Shown here: one piece after another, positions 46,492 to 58,830 of the stretch | How the letters are laid out: each line of letters opens with the position of its first letter | Position numbering within the stretch: position 1 is the stretch's first letter | DNA from: Hanleya hanleyi | Taxonomy: Eukaryota > Mollusca > Polyplacophora > Lepidopleurida > Hanleyidae | Direction: 5' to 3' | Length of the DNA stretch: 64,000 nt | Assembly: GCA_036873755.1 (NCBI GenBank) | Contig: JAVTVY010020463.1 | Location: 16,121 to 80,120, forward strand | Translations under genes and position numbers: made by a program | The notes under the pieces: generated by a model | What the model saw: the letters and a program-made list of their open reading frames with translations, nothing else | The model's database searches: none | Told to the model about the DNA's origin: nothing

Positions 46492-49214
46492 CAGCAACAA
46501 GCAAAGTCATGTCAACAAGCAAAGTAAAAAAAAAAAATATTCAGCTTGATTCGCAATCTGTCTACGACAATGTGTTTTGGATGATGCAATTTCTTCCGCA
46601 AACAATGCCACTGGCCAGCTTAGACAGATACTGCAAAACTCACTGTTGACCACTGTAGGAACCATTAAACGGTGAATTCTGGTGACATTAAAAGGTTGCC
46701 ATTCATATTAGAGGATTCCCAGTAGCCTGGGGATGCAATTTTATCTTAGTTTCCATTCTTTATATCCATAGAACCTCCGTAAAATATCATCAAGTGGCGC
46801 CGAGATGTCCTTAACTCAACGATAATGGAAACACTAGCGGATAATCCATCATAGTTAGCGGTAGTTTATGATCCTCCCCTAATGAAGCTTTAACACGGAG
46901 ACGTGGACCAGACAGAAAATTATGAGCGTGTATATTAGGTCTGTTCACATAACCTTTCATCGAACATTTGGTGTTTGATAAACTGTTATTTTAGCGGTAG
47001 ACGTTCTCAGATCGATAATTACCACAATAAATGTGCCTGTATATAACAAGGGGGTCGACGACAGAAATCTCACCATTATCCCTCCAGCCATGGACATTTG
47101 TTTTACAAAACTCGCCATTCCATTTGTGAAAAAATTATCTGTCGTTACTCTTTTATTATTGGCGCGTTTTATCATTGTTAGAGATTCTTTTGGCATGTTT
47201 CATGGCATAGCTGATATGAGGCGTTAAAGGTCAATTATTTTGAGTTTGTCAGACTAACATATTATTGGACCAGACCAACTGCACTTCCGCTTGTGTTATT
47301 GGTAACAATATCTCCCCATCCCAACACGTTTTACCAGTGACACTGCTATATCATCAAACCTTTTATCAGTAAGATTCGTTTGAAAATATTAATATAGCTT
47401 GACAGACCGATAATGGTCCCAGATCACGCATGTATTCGATAGATTTGATTTTTCATAATTATTGTACAGTCTTTCGAATCGGGAAGTTTGAATGATTACG
47501 AAATACTAGTAGATCATTGTTTACCAGGCGAAAACAGTTGGGACAGATAAGATAAAACACGATGTAATATGACGAGTCTATATGTTGGACCTCGAAGACT
47601 TTAGGTCTGAGGGATGAAATGTCTACACTCGTCCTGTTTCATCATGGTATATCTCTGCTATTTTACCGTAGTAGACAATTATCTATTTCTACGATCTCCT
47701 AGATCTGCAAACAATACAACCAAAGCTTGAAAACTTGTACACATCGACACTCAGGATTGTTCGGAATTGAAAAAAGTAAACTTCTAAGTATACTGTCCGA
47801 CACAGAAAACATACCATCAGGAGGATAGGTTAATAACCTACGGATTCACCTATTGTTGCCTATTCTGATTTCAGACATTAAGTTTCACGATCATGGTTCA
47901 AAATGTCGTGCTCCAATACATCGCACGTTCAGACTTTTTCATGGCCAGTGATAATGAACTGATTCTTCAAAAAAAATGTGTTAAAAGTCTGTCCATTTGA
48001 ATTAGTCGTCCATTTTGAAGGTTGTTATTATTTTTTTTTTATTATTTTTTTTGCAGCGGGTATAGCAAACTGAACTCTACAAAATGACCACAATTACTCT
48101 GTGATATTGGTAATTTATCACGCTTGAAATAACTTTTTTAATTCTCTCCATATAGGACTGCAGTACTGCTTGTTCATGTACCGGGGCTCAATTGCATAGG
48201 TATATTTCATAACGTATTCATGTTCGAGTATACAAAGAGCACTGGTGCCATATAAAGTAATAACAAGCGATCTGTGGTTCTGTGGCTTATATCCAGTGAA
48301 ATTGACGAATGATAAACCCCGCAAATCTCTTTATTATATCTCATGTAAATCTGTAATGTTTCCATTGGTTGACAGCCTGTCACGTGTCATTCTACAAATC
48401 GTGATGTTCAGTGATGATGCAATCATATCTTGCCTTACCGTTGAATAAATGTAATGTACCACGGCCGAGCGTTGAACATGACATTTGTTCCACGGCGACA
48501 TCTGCTGCAGGGTCCAGCCAGGAGCAGCCTCCCATTTGTTTTTGTTGATATCTCAGGGCCAGCGTACCCATGGTGACAGGCTGGTTCAGGTCGTCTGCCA
48601 GTGCGGATGCTCTGTCGCATCGAAACTATTTCGACTATGGATGTCGCTGGCTAACGGGAACGTTTCAAAATTATGAGCGATACAGAATTAGAATTAATGT
48701 TACCGTACGTACTAAAGATAAAACATTCGGTATAATAAAATAACTATTGAATGTGCGCGCTCGTTGTACATCACTTTTCTCGAGCTGACAAATCGTGATG
48801 TCTCACTCTATAACATGCAATAATTATATAATGACCGTACATGGCATCATTGGTCTTTGTGCCAGTGAACACGAATACATTATGACGTTTCCCTGTATAA
48901 TTGAACTTTGGCAAGTGGAAGCCAAACAGGCACTCGCAGTGGCTTGAATTTCGAGACTGATCAGGTCTCATTTGCTACAGATTTCCATGGATGAGCAAAA
49001 GCCGAAAGCCCTTATGTGCGATTGGATTTCTTAAGAGAACAGGTATTTTTTGCAGATTTAGGTTAAAAATATTGCCTGAAATGTTCTTGAAACCAGTTGC
49101 TGCTCAAACCTTACAGGGCCAGCCTACGGTTCTTCGTAACATCACCAATCAGCGAATGTATTTTGTTTTACCCTAAACGCCTATATAGACTTAAGGATAA
49201 CTAATACTGGAAGT
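46492..49214. other. nothing recognised
   Basis: No gene recognised. A T-rich tract followed by GCAG (48026-48056) looks like a splice acceptor, but no open exon follows. Confidence 0.45.
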
Positions 49215-49370
49215 GTGACTGGAGTAATGTGCCTCATCTTTTCAAATTGGGACCTCATTTGTCCCTCTTCAATCTATTCGACCTAAACTACCGTGACTGG
49301 AGTAATGTGCCTCATCTTTTCAAATTGGGACCTCATTTGTCCCTCTTCAATCTATTCGACCTAAACTACC
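49215..49370 (+). repeat. exact 78-bp tandem duplication
   Basis: GTGACTGGAGTAATGTGCCT...AAACTACC occurs twice, at 49215 and 49293, with no differences that I can see. This indicates a recent duplication or an assembly artefact. Confidence 0.93.
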
Positions 49371-49508
49371 CAGACACGAAACTAGGTCAGTAGGGTCCTG
49401 TGCATGTGGATTCAAGGCATCGTTAGGGAAAATGCTGTTCTAAAGAGAAACTACAATAAAGTATCGATTTCTCTCTTCTAGGCGATGCTTTTTCTAAACC
49501 TTGCTGAA

Positions 49509-51878
49509 CAGGGCTTGTACAAACACACACTCATCCACAACACACATTCACACCCACCCGTCCACACTCACACACACAGTAACACACGTCTACACCCACA
49601 CATTCACACCCACCCGTCCACACTCACACACACAGTAACACACGTCTACACCCACATATTCACACCCACCCGTCCCCACTCACACACACAGTAACACACG
49701 TCTACACCCACATATTCACACCCACACATCCACACTCACACACACAGTAACACACGTCTACACCCACATATTCACACCCACCCGTCCACACTCACACACA
49801 CAGTAACACACGTCTACACCCACACATTCACACCCACCCGTCCACACTCACACACACAGTAACACACGTCTACACCCACATATTCACACCCACCCGTCCA
49901 CACTCACACACACAGTAACACACGTCTACATCCACATATTCACACCCACCCGTCCACACTCACACACACAGTAACACACGTCTACACCCACATATTCACA
50001 CCCACCCGTCCACACTCACACACACAGTAACACACGTCTACACCCACACATTCACACCCACCCGTCCACACTCACACACACAGTAACACACGTCTACACC
50101 CACACATTCACACCCACCCGTCCACACTCACACACACAGTAACACACGTCTACACCCACACATTCACACCCACCCGTCCACACTCACACACACAGTAACA
50201 CACGTCTACACCCACATATTCACACCCACCCGTCCACACTCACACACACAGTAACACACGTCTACACCCACATATTCACACCCACCCGTCCACACTCACA
50301 CACACAGTAACACACGTCTACACCCACACATTCACACCCACCCGTCCACACTCACACACACAGTAACACACGTCTACACCCACATATTCACACCCACCCG
50401 TCCACACTCACACACACAGTAACACACGTCTACATCCACATATTCACACCCACCCGTCCACACTCACACACACAGTAACACACGTCTACACCCACATATT
50501 CACACCCACCCGTCCACACTCACACACACAGTAACACACGTCTACACCCACATATTCACACCCACCCGTCCACACTCACACACACAGTAACACACGTCTA
50601 CATCCACATATTCACACCCACCCGTCCACACTCACACACACAGTAACACACGTCTACATCCACATATTCACACCCACCCGTCCACACTCACACACACAGT
50701 AACACACGTCTACACCCACATATTCACACCCACCCGTCCACACTCACACACACAGTAACACACCCACACACCCACATATTCACACCCACCCGTCCACACT
50801 CACACACACAGTAACACACCCACACACCCACATATTCACACCCACCCGTCCACACTCACACACACAGTAACACACGTCTACACCCACATATTCACACCCA
50901 CCCGTCCACACTCACACACACAGTAACACACGTCTACATCCACATATTCACACCCACCCGTCCACACTCACACACACAGTAACACACGTCTACATCCACA
51001 TATTCACACCCACCCGTCACACTCACACACACAGTAACACACGTCTACACACACCCACATATTCACACCCACCCGTCCACACTCACACACACAGTAACAC
51101 ACCCACACACCCACATATTCACACCCACCCGTCCACACTCACACACACAGTAACACACGTCTACACCCACATATTCACACCCACCCGTCCACACTCACAC
51201 ACACAGTAACACACGTCTACATCCACATATTCACACCCACCCGTCCACACTCACACACACAGTAACACACGTCTACATCCACATATTCACACCCACCCGT
51301 CCACACTCACACACACAGTAACACACGTCTACATCCACATATTCACACCCACCCGTCCACACTCACACACACAGTAACACACGTCCACACTCACACACAC
51401 AGTAACACACGTCTACACCCACATATTCACACCCACCCGTCCACACTCACACACACAGTAACACACGTCTACATCCACATATTCACACCCACCCGTCCAC
51501 ACTCACACACACAGTAACACACGTCTACATCCACATATTCACACCCACCCGTCCACACTCACACACACAGTAACACATATTCGTCTACACCCACATACAC
51601 CCACATATTCACACCCACCCGTCCACACTCACACACACAGTAACACACGTCTACACCCACATATTCACACCCACCCGTCCACACTCACACACACAGTAAC
51701 ACACGTCTACATCCACATATTCACACCCACCCGTCCACACTCACACACACAGTAACACACGTCTACATCCACATATTCACACCCACACACCCACATATTC
51801 ACACCCACACACCCACATATTCACACCCACACACCCACATATTCACACTCACACACACAGTAACACACATATTCACAG
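49509..51878 (+). repeat. 56-bp CA-rich minisatellite, about 42 copies
   Basis: The unit contains ACACCCACCCGTCCACACTC, ACACACACAGTAACACACGT and CTACACCCACATATTC. Spacing 49559 to 49615 is 56 bp. The plus strand is almost all A, C and T. Variants (CACATT/CATATT, CACCC/CATCC) are distributed in blocks. The right end degenerates into short CACACCCACATATT units. Confidence 0.96.
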
Positions 51879-53113
51879 AGGAGGAGGTGGAACATGCATG
51901 AGATAGAATAAAACACGGACATAAAAGAAACAAATAATTGCCCACATGAAATTATTGACTTCCTACAAGAGATGAGAGTATAGGGAAATAGTATAAATGG
52001 AGAAAGGAAGTGGAAACGAGGGCTGGGGCGGGAAGAGAAGTGGTTACGGAGGTAAAGGATGAATGCATACGAAATAGCAGAACAGAGTTAAAAACAAGAA
52101 ACAACTCAGTTTATGTGTTCACGGCCCTTACCGTTCCCGAGCAATTGACCCACTTCCTATATGATGATTTTGTTGGTGTTTTCAGCTTAACGTCTTTTTG
52201 TTAAGGTATCGATTAGTGAAAATCTCCTTTACTGTTGCGAGATATCGGCTATTTTTGGTTTTGACATTTGAGCGCGGTTGTTTTGGAAATAGTGATATTC
52301 TATTCGAATCGAGTGTAATATAAGGAAACAAACGATTTTTACTGTGCAAAGCAATTAATTAATAACGAACAATGATTAATTACCGATCAGTTCAAAATGA
52401 GAATTTCTGTCCCAAGTACATAATGAGACAAAACATGGATTATGGAAATTAATTATTATTAATCAGCTTGTAATTAACTTAACCCTATTTCTTGCTGACT
52501 GAGAAGCTGGTGGAATTCAAATCGATAATATTTCACCATAGACTATATTGAACCAGTCCGTGATATTTGTATTTAATATAGAGACTCAGCATTGGATGAA
52601 TGATCTACTGGATAATATACAGAAAATGAGTCCAAACTGTCCAGTGATACCTATAGATCAGACCAGATTGGAGAGGTCTTGTACCAGTACTGGTAGTGCA
52701 GCTGCTGGACATTGGCGGATATAATCTGGCATCAGTATACTAAGTCTATCAACGGTCCACGACCACAAAAGTCGGGTCAAGAATCGCAACGAGAAGAGGG
52801 AATAAAAATAATCCTGAACACCGAAATTTCATTGATTGTCAACTGCTAAAATTCTGACTTCATGTGAGATACATCTGGGTCTTCAAGAGACACATTTTAT
52901 TGGCTGCTGAACAAATTGGGTGTTTAAAAGTCATCTCAGCAATTATGACCACATATCTCATCAAAATATCTTATAAATCATACGACTATATGATCTGTAT
53001 GACATCTGTCTATAATCTCAGAGTGCATGTACTTGGTTGTACAGTATGTTTAAACTTCCTTAATGCGGCATAACAAGAATAATGACTGTTACAATCACAA
53101 TGAATTGCTTTAT
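51879..53113. other. AT-rich sequence, nothing recognised
   Basis: No gene or element recognised. Confidence 0.45.
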
Positions 53114-53962
53114 CATCTTCTTCTGTGGATAATCGCTATATAAATAGCGCAGTGAAGGATATATATCCACCTTCATTGCATTTGAAGGAAACTACAGATG
53201 ACCCTAGCGGCACATCTTATTTAGACCTATATCTCTATAAAATGAAGCGGGCCTTCTCTCTCGTCGACTTAACGACAAAAGAGATGATTACAATTTTGAC
53301 GTAGTAAACTATCCCTATCTGGACAGTAATATATCAGAGGGACCTGCATATAGCATATACATAACTCGCCTGTTAGCATTTGCTAGATTCTGTGTTAAAT
53401 GTGACGATTTTAATCAACGTCACAAACAATTATTGAGAAACTTGTAAAACAGGGCTATATCATCAGGCGCCTCCACTCAAAATTTCTCAAGTTTGGCGGT
53501 ACATATCGCATGGTGATAGCAAAATACGAGCGTAGCGTGCAAGATCTACGGCGGTACGTTTCGTAACTTGTGTCTAATCCCGGTTAACCCGGGGCTAGGG
53601 ACCGTATGAACCCATGTACTTCTAGATCATCATGGTGCTCATATGAACAGTCACAATCAAAGCGTGACTGAGATACATCATTCTCTAGATGATGATCTAC
53701 ATCGAATATCATATGGATTAAGAATACTGATCAGCGATACGGATTTGATATTTTTGGAACATCATGATGTCTTGTCGGCATCACTGAAAACTGTTGACAG
53801 CTTCTCTCTTGCAGGAAACTAGCCTATGTTTATGTATACTATGATTGTCTGTTTGAATTTGGTATTAATGTTGTTATATGGAATAGGTCTTTGGATTATG
53901 GACGCGGATATTCTTTAATGGACGACTGCTGAATTATGAATGACGGAACACACGCTTGTAAT
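53114..53962 (+). mobile_element. Penelope-like element, 5'-truncated ~850-bp 3' end
   Basis: It begins just downstream of the YIDD motif (CTTCTTCTGTGGATAATCG) and runs through the RT C-terminal coding region, now full of frameshifts (NYPYLDSNISEGPAY-type reading), then the 3' region with GTCTAATCCCGGTTAACCCG, the hairpin and the terminal module ending CACGCTTGTAAT. It matches 10798-11650 (minus) at roughly 85-90% by eye. It is plus-oriented, tail-to-tail with the copy at 54672. Confidence 0.85.
53648..53676 (+). promoter_or_regulatory. conserved 3'-region hairpin (copy 2)
   Basis: CAGTCAC, loop AATCAAAGC, GTGACTG, then AGATAC. ATGAA lies directly upstream. Confidence 0.7.
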
Positions 53963-53969
53963 GCTGTGT

Positions 53970-54112
53970 CACAATGAGCCCACTCCACTCAGTTTACAAG
54001 TGGATGATACTGGTTGGCTGAGAGCCATGTGCAAAGCATCCACGTGCCGCGATATAACATCAGTGCAATCAGAGTGTATATCTGACAGTAGAGGATATTC
54101 AATCTGAAGCAT
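53970..54112 (+). repeat. dispersed repeat, copy B
   Basis: Counterpart of 483-620, located directly after the Penelope-like copy. The remaining sequence to 54648 shows no recognisable feature. Confidence 0.45.
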
Positions 54113-54648
54113 GTGAATGTGAGAAACATGGATGAAATTAAAGAACAACAAAGAATAATAAAACATCTCTAAGGACACAGAACATTTAAAAATCTGTGCC
54201 TTTTTCTAATTAAAATTGCCCAAAACTATTCATCTCAAATCAGATAATTATTTACTAATTTACTTGGCACTATCAGCAAAGAAAATGGCACAAAACCCTC
54301 CTTACAAATCAGTTAAAAACTTCATGCACAAAATGACATTTCTGGAATAGAATGTCATTGTGAACTGAAGTCGTTAGAACTACGGTCTTGGATTTTGTTC
54401 CTTTTTCTGGTAGTGGTTGAACCAGAGATTTAGTGTGGCAAGGTTTTAATAACTGGTGAGCGAACCATTTTTCAATGATAATATTATATTTCCCCTCAGA
54501 TGCCCTTTTTGGGGACCAGATGGCTTCATACGGCCCAGAGCAAAGGGCACCCCTTCTGATATTCATCTGTATGCCATAAGTGATGGTTGTGCCAAGCTTG
54601 TTGCTTTGGTAAAGTAGGTCACGATATTTTTGCTCAGCCAGCTAGATA

Positions 54649-54671
54649 GTATGTGTAAGTTCAATAGTGAA
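54649..54671 (+). repeat. partial 41-bp minisatellite unit left of the Penelope insertion
   Basis: TGTGTAAGTTCAATAGTGAA is the end of the unit that forms the array at 55291-55610. It shows that the Penelope-like copy split the array. Confidence 0.8.
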
Positions 54672-55290
54672 TTACAAGCGTCTAGTCCGTCATTCATAAT
54701 CCAGCCGTCGTCCATTAGAGAATATCCGCGTCCATAATCCAAAGACCTATTCCATTTTCCATATAACAGTATTAGCACCAAATTCAAAAAGACAATCATA
54801 GTATACATAAACATAGGCTTGTTTCCTGCAAGAGAGAAGCGGTCAACAGTTTTCAATGATGCCGGCAAGGCATCATGATGTTCCAAAAATATCAAATCCG
54901 TATCGCTGATCAGTATTCTTAATCCATAATATTCGTTATAGAGTCGTCATCTAAAAAAAGATGTATTTCAGTCACGCTTTGGTTGTGACTGTTCATATGA
55001 GTACCATGAGGATCTTGAAGTACATGGGTTCATACGGCCCCTAGCCTCGGGTTAAGCGGAATTAGACACAAGTTACGAAATGTAGCGCCATAGATCTTGC
55101 ACGCTACGTTCGTATTTTGCTATCAGCATGCGATATGTATCGCCAAATTTGAGAAACTTTGAGTGTAGGCGCTTGGTGGAATAGCCCTGTTTTTTATGTT
55201 TCTGCACCAATGTTTTGTGACGTTGATTAAAATCGTCACATTTAACACAGGATCTAGCAAATGCTACTAAGCGAGATATGTATACGCCAT
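54672..55290 (-). mobile_element. Penelope-like element, 5'-truncated ~620-bp 3' end
   Basis: It matches the 3' end of the 10798-12959 copy from the terminal module to GTATACGCCAT in the RT C-terminal region. It is flanked on both sides by the same 41-bp minisatellite, so it inserted into a tandem repeat. The original reads GTGAAGACTG; the insertion lies within GTGAA/AAGACTG, giving at most a 2-bp duplication. Confidence 0.88.
54969..54991 (-). promoter_or_regulatory. conserved 3'-region hairpin (copy 3)
   Basis: The minus strand carries CAGTCAC, loop AACCAAAGC and GTGACTG. ATGAA precedes it, and AAATAC follows instead of AGATAC. Confidence 0.65.
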
Positions 55291-55610
55291 AAGACTGTCA
55301 ATGAGAATATTAGTGTGTAAGTTCAATAGTGAAGACTGTTAATGAGAATATTAGTGTGTAAGTTTAATAGTGAAGATTGTTAATGAGAATATTAGTGTGT
55401 AAGTTCAATAGTGAAGACTGTTAATGAGAATATTAGTGTGTAAGTTCAATAGTGAAGACTGTTAATGAGAATATTAGTGTGTAAGTTCAATAGTGAAGAT
55501 TGTTAATGAGAATATTAGTGTGTAAGTTCAATAGTGAAGATTGTTAATGAGAATATTAGTGTGTAAGTTCAGTAGTGAAGACTGTTAATGAGAATATTAG
55601 TGAACTTGGA
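55291..55610 (+). repeat. 41-bp minisatellite, about 7.5 copies
   Basis: The unit is AAGACTGTTAATGAGAATAT followed by TAGTGTGTAAGTTCAATAGTG, with few variants. It has the same unit length as, but no sequence similarity to, the 25921-28398 array. Confidence 0.93.
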
Positions 55611-55721
55611 AATCCAGAATTCAGAACTGGATTATTGTTAGAGCCTCAACACAAACACTAATATATTCTGTATAGTTGTAGGCCTATAGATTACTGACAT
55701 GGAGCTATCTGGTACAGGACC

Positions 55722-55790
55722 TTAATTAATCTCCGGTAATAGGGTGTACTGTTTAATTAATCTCCAGTAATAGGGTGTACTGTTTAATTA
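55722..55790 (+). repeat. 31-bp two-copy tandem repeat
   Basis: TTAATTAATCTCC.GTAATAG followed by GGTGTACTGT, twice, with one substitution. Confidence 0.85.
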
Positions 55791-58419
55791 CCAACAGAGT
55801 TCTGAGTGACAGGGGAATGTCATATTATAGATCTCCCCCAACTACATTGATGCCTCATCTGTGTGATTACTGACAATGATTTATGCCTCGAGAAATATAG
55901 ACAGGACAGAGTAATTTCACGGGTCAGCTTCTTAGACTGGATTCTGTTAATGAACCTGTTGTACTTGATTTCCTCCATGCCTCTTGGAAAAAAATTAAAT
56001 CTGGCAAACTATCTTGATGTTATGTTATGGTATAATGCAGGTTTACCTCCTTGTATTGGGTTAATGTTAGAGAGTTTCTACAGTCTGACTTGATAAATGC
56101 AGAAAATATAGTCTTATACATGACTTCTAGTTCTCCAAACTAAGGGGATGATCAACTTGCTGAGGTAGATTGAGTGATCAAAAATTCAGTCTAGATTAGG
56201 AGACGTGTGATTAAATGTTGATTGTGTGATTGAATTACTGGGGGTTTACCATGATAAAACAACTCTAGCATTAGTACTACACTGGATAGGCCCCACTATA
56301 TTCTCAATTAAACCCAGAGAATCTCTATCAAACTTTAATCAAGTCAGCTTCTAGGTAAATTAGCTAGACAAACTGATTACTCCCAGCATGCAATGTATAA
56401 TGCTCCACAGATTGATGGTCATTTATTGGTCAGCCAGGGGCCAATAGATTATCCCATTGATGACGACCACCACAACCACCCTGGCCAAGTCATTACAGAT
56501 ACATGTGCAATGTGAGAGAAACAAGATCAAGCAACCATGAAATAGAGAGGATCTTACTGGAGAATCTGCATGCACAGATTCTGATCAACACAATTTATGG
56601 CCCGGGAGCGGGATCTTTATTACAGCAATAAAGATCCAAAATAAAATCTAAATGGCAATTGACATCCCTGATGACTGGGGTCATCCTGACCTCACGAAGG
56701 TTCGCTTGGAATATAACATCCAGATTAACGTATGGTTAATTGGTGAACGGAAAGAACACGGATGTAGTGGAGGGTCAGGCGTGTAACGTCAAGACACTTC
56801 ATAACAGCTCAAAATCTCGCCGACATCTCTTCGTGCGAGGACGGGTGCCTCAAGTACAGTAGCCAGGTTATGGCAATCCCGCTCTCTACAATGGAGTTAA
56901 AAACAGTCGTTTACATAATTGATTCAGCAGATTCTTCTTCAGGCGCGCAGACATATATATCCCCATTAAATGGTAGTAAAAAATAGTTGTCATCTAACTA
57001 ATTTGCATAATAATAGGCCAAATATTTGCCACGCTATTGAAACAACATTGACTGGTTCCTCGAATGGCAAAATAATTTTAGGACAAGGAACAATAGATAG
57101 ATTAATGTGCCTGAAGTTTGGAGCATTGGCTAAGAAGGAATTAAGAGTTATTGACCAAAAACGACCTTTTTCCCTCCATTTTAGAAAGCAGGATCTCCCT
57201 GACCTGGTAGCAACCAACAACTTTAATATTGGAATTAGTAATTCCACAGTTGCCAAATGTTTATGGCTTTGAGTTCACGAAAAAGACAGGACAATGTCAC
57301 AATAAATAATCAGTTTAATGAGATTAGAAATTCAAGGGCAGACAATCCTGATCAATGTTATCAGGAGTTATCTCCAGTCTTGGGACAATCCAAGGAAAGT
57401 CTATAAACAGTAACTTTCGTCTAGCATGCAGATACTGGCACTTCCCTATAATTAATTCCAACAAATTCCTTCCGACTGAGTCTATTGATATTCAAATGAT
57501 ATACAGGTAGACAAAGATGATTCTGAACATGATTTCTACTCCTCATGTTACTAATGGTCGTCCAGTATGTACATGTAGGAATTCGGTTATATTCGTATAG
57601 TGTGTTACTTGGCTCTAGAGAAGATAATATTGTGTCTGAGAGTCGTGGACAGATGTCCAGCTGAGGCATCCTCTGAGCACGACTGGTATGATATTCTTAT
57701 TGACCAGTGCAAATCGTAACAGTTCTTGATGCCCACTCTGATAAGAAAGCCAGACGAGGAATTTGACGTGGTACAGCGTTAAAGAGGGTGAAGGAGCGAC
57801 TATGAGCTAGAACGGGACCAAGATGATAGTAAGGATATTGGCTCTTCACTCTGCCGGGGTCGACTTAATGAACAAGAGCATTGTCAGTCAATATCGTAAA
57901 TCTTTCAGATCTGTGCCATCGCAAGCAGATTACCATTGCTTCAGTCACGCTCGGGACAAGAACGCGGCTAAAGCGTCGAGCCAGGGACAAATCGACGAAA
58001 GCAAACCTTTTGGTTCGTACGGATTAGATATTCGCACATGTATGGTTTCAAGGCTGATCCTGTGGCTGCATGTGTCAATGGGAATAGGGTTCTAGATAGG
58101 ATGGTATTTCATTAATCGAGGCAGTTTTTATATTCAGTTTGAGAATGTGATCTCTCAAAGAGCACGTTCCACAAATATAGATCTGTTAATCTGGCCTACA
58201 GGGAATATGAATTTTATAGAAAATCAATCTTAATGCATGTACAATGAATGAGACAGGAGAATAAGAGAAATGATGGGATACGTGCTCCTTATGTACTAAA
58301 CATTGTCTCTTCTCCATCACTGTAAATTATCGATCAGAAGTTAAGAGTTATCTTTGCAATTTGACAGATGGTACCCTGCTCTTCATATAGTGCAAATATG
58401 TTTGTGAAAAAATCTGTGC
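55791..58419. other. nothing recognised
   Basis: Several frames of 70-100 codons (for example 56970-57272 and 57823-58095, plus) have no recognisable motif and are typical of chance in AT-rich DNA. Confidence 0.4.
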
Positions 58420-58830
58420 CTGGAATCTCCCAACCCTCTTCCTGTAATTTAGGTGTTATAGTGAATTATATGCTTGGACCCCTAACCTTCCTCCTGTAGT
58501 TTAGGTGTTCACTGAAATTATACGCCTAGAACACCTCAGCCCTCCTCCTGCAGGCTAGGTGTATTATGTAATTATATACCTGGAATACCTCAGCCCTCCT
58601 TCTGTAGGCTAGATGTTCAATGGAATATGTCTGGAATTTCTCAACCCTTTACCTGCTGTTCGTGTTCAATGGAATTATATGCCACGCATCGTCCTATCTA
58701 TCATTGTGTACTGCCCACCCCTCCCAGATCCTGTAGTCTAGGTGTTATATGAAATTCTGTTCCTAGAATCCCCCAGCCCCATTCCTCCTGTAGTCTAGGT
58801 GACCATTGAAATTACATGGTTAACAATAAC
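58420..58830 (+). repeat. degenerate ~62-bp minisatellite, about 6 copies
   Basis: Recurring blocks CTCCTGTAGTCTAGGTGTT, GAAATTATATGCCTGGAA and CCTCAGCCCTCC at about 60-65-bp spacing, strongly diverged. Confidence 0.75.

Noticed and set aside
49485..49694. 69-codon His/Thr-rich frame
   Set aside because: It is translation of the CA-rich minisatellite.
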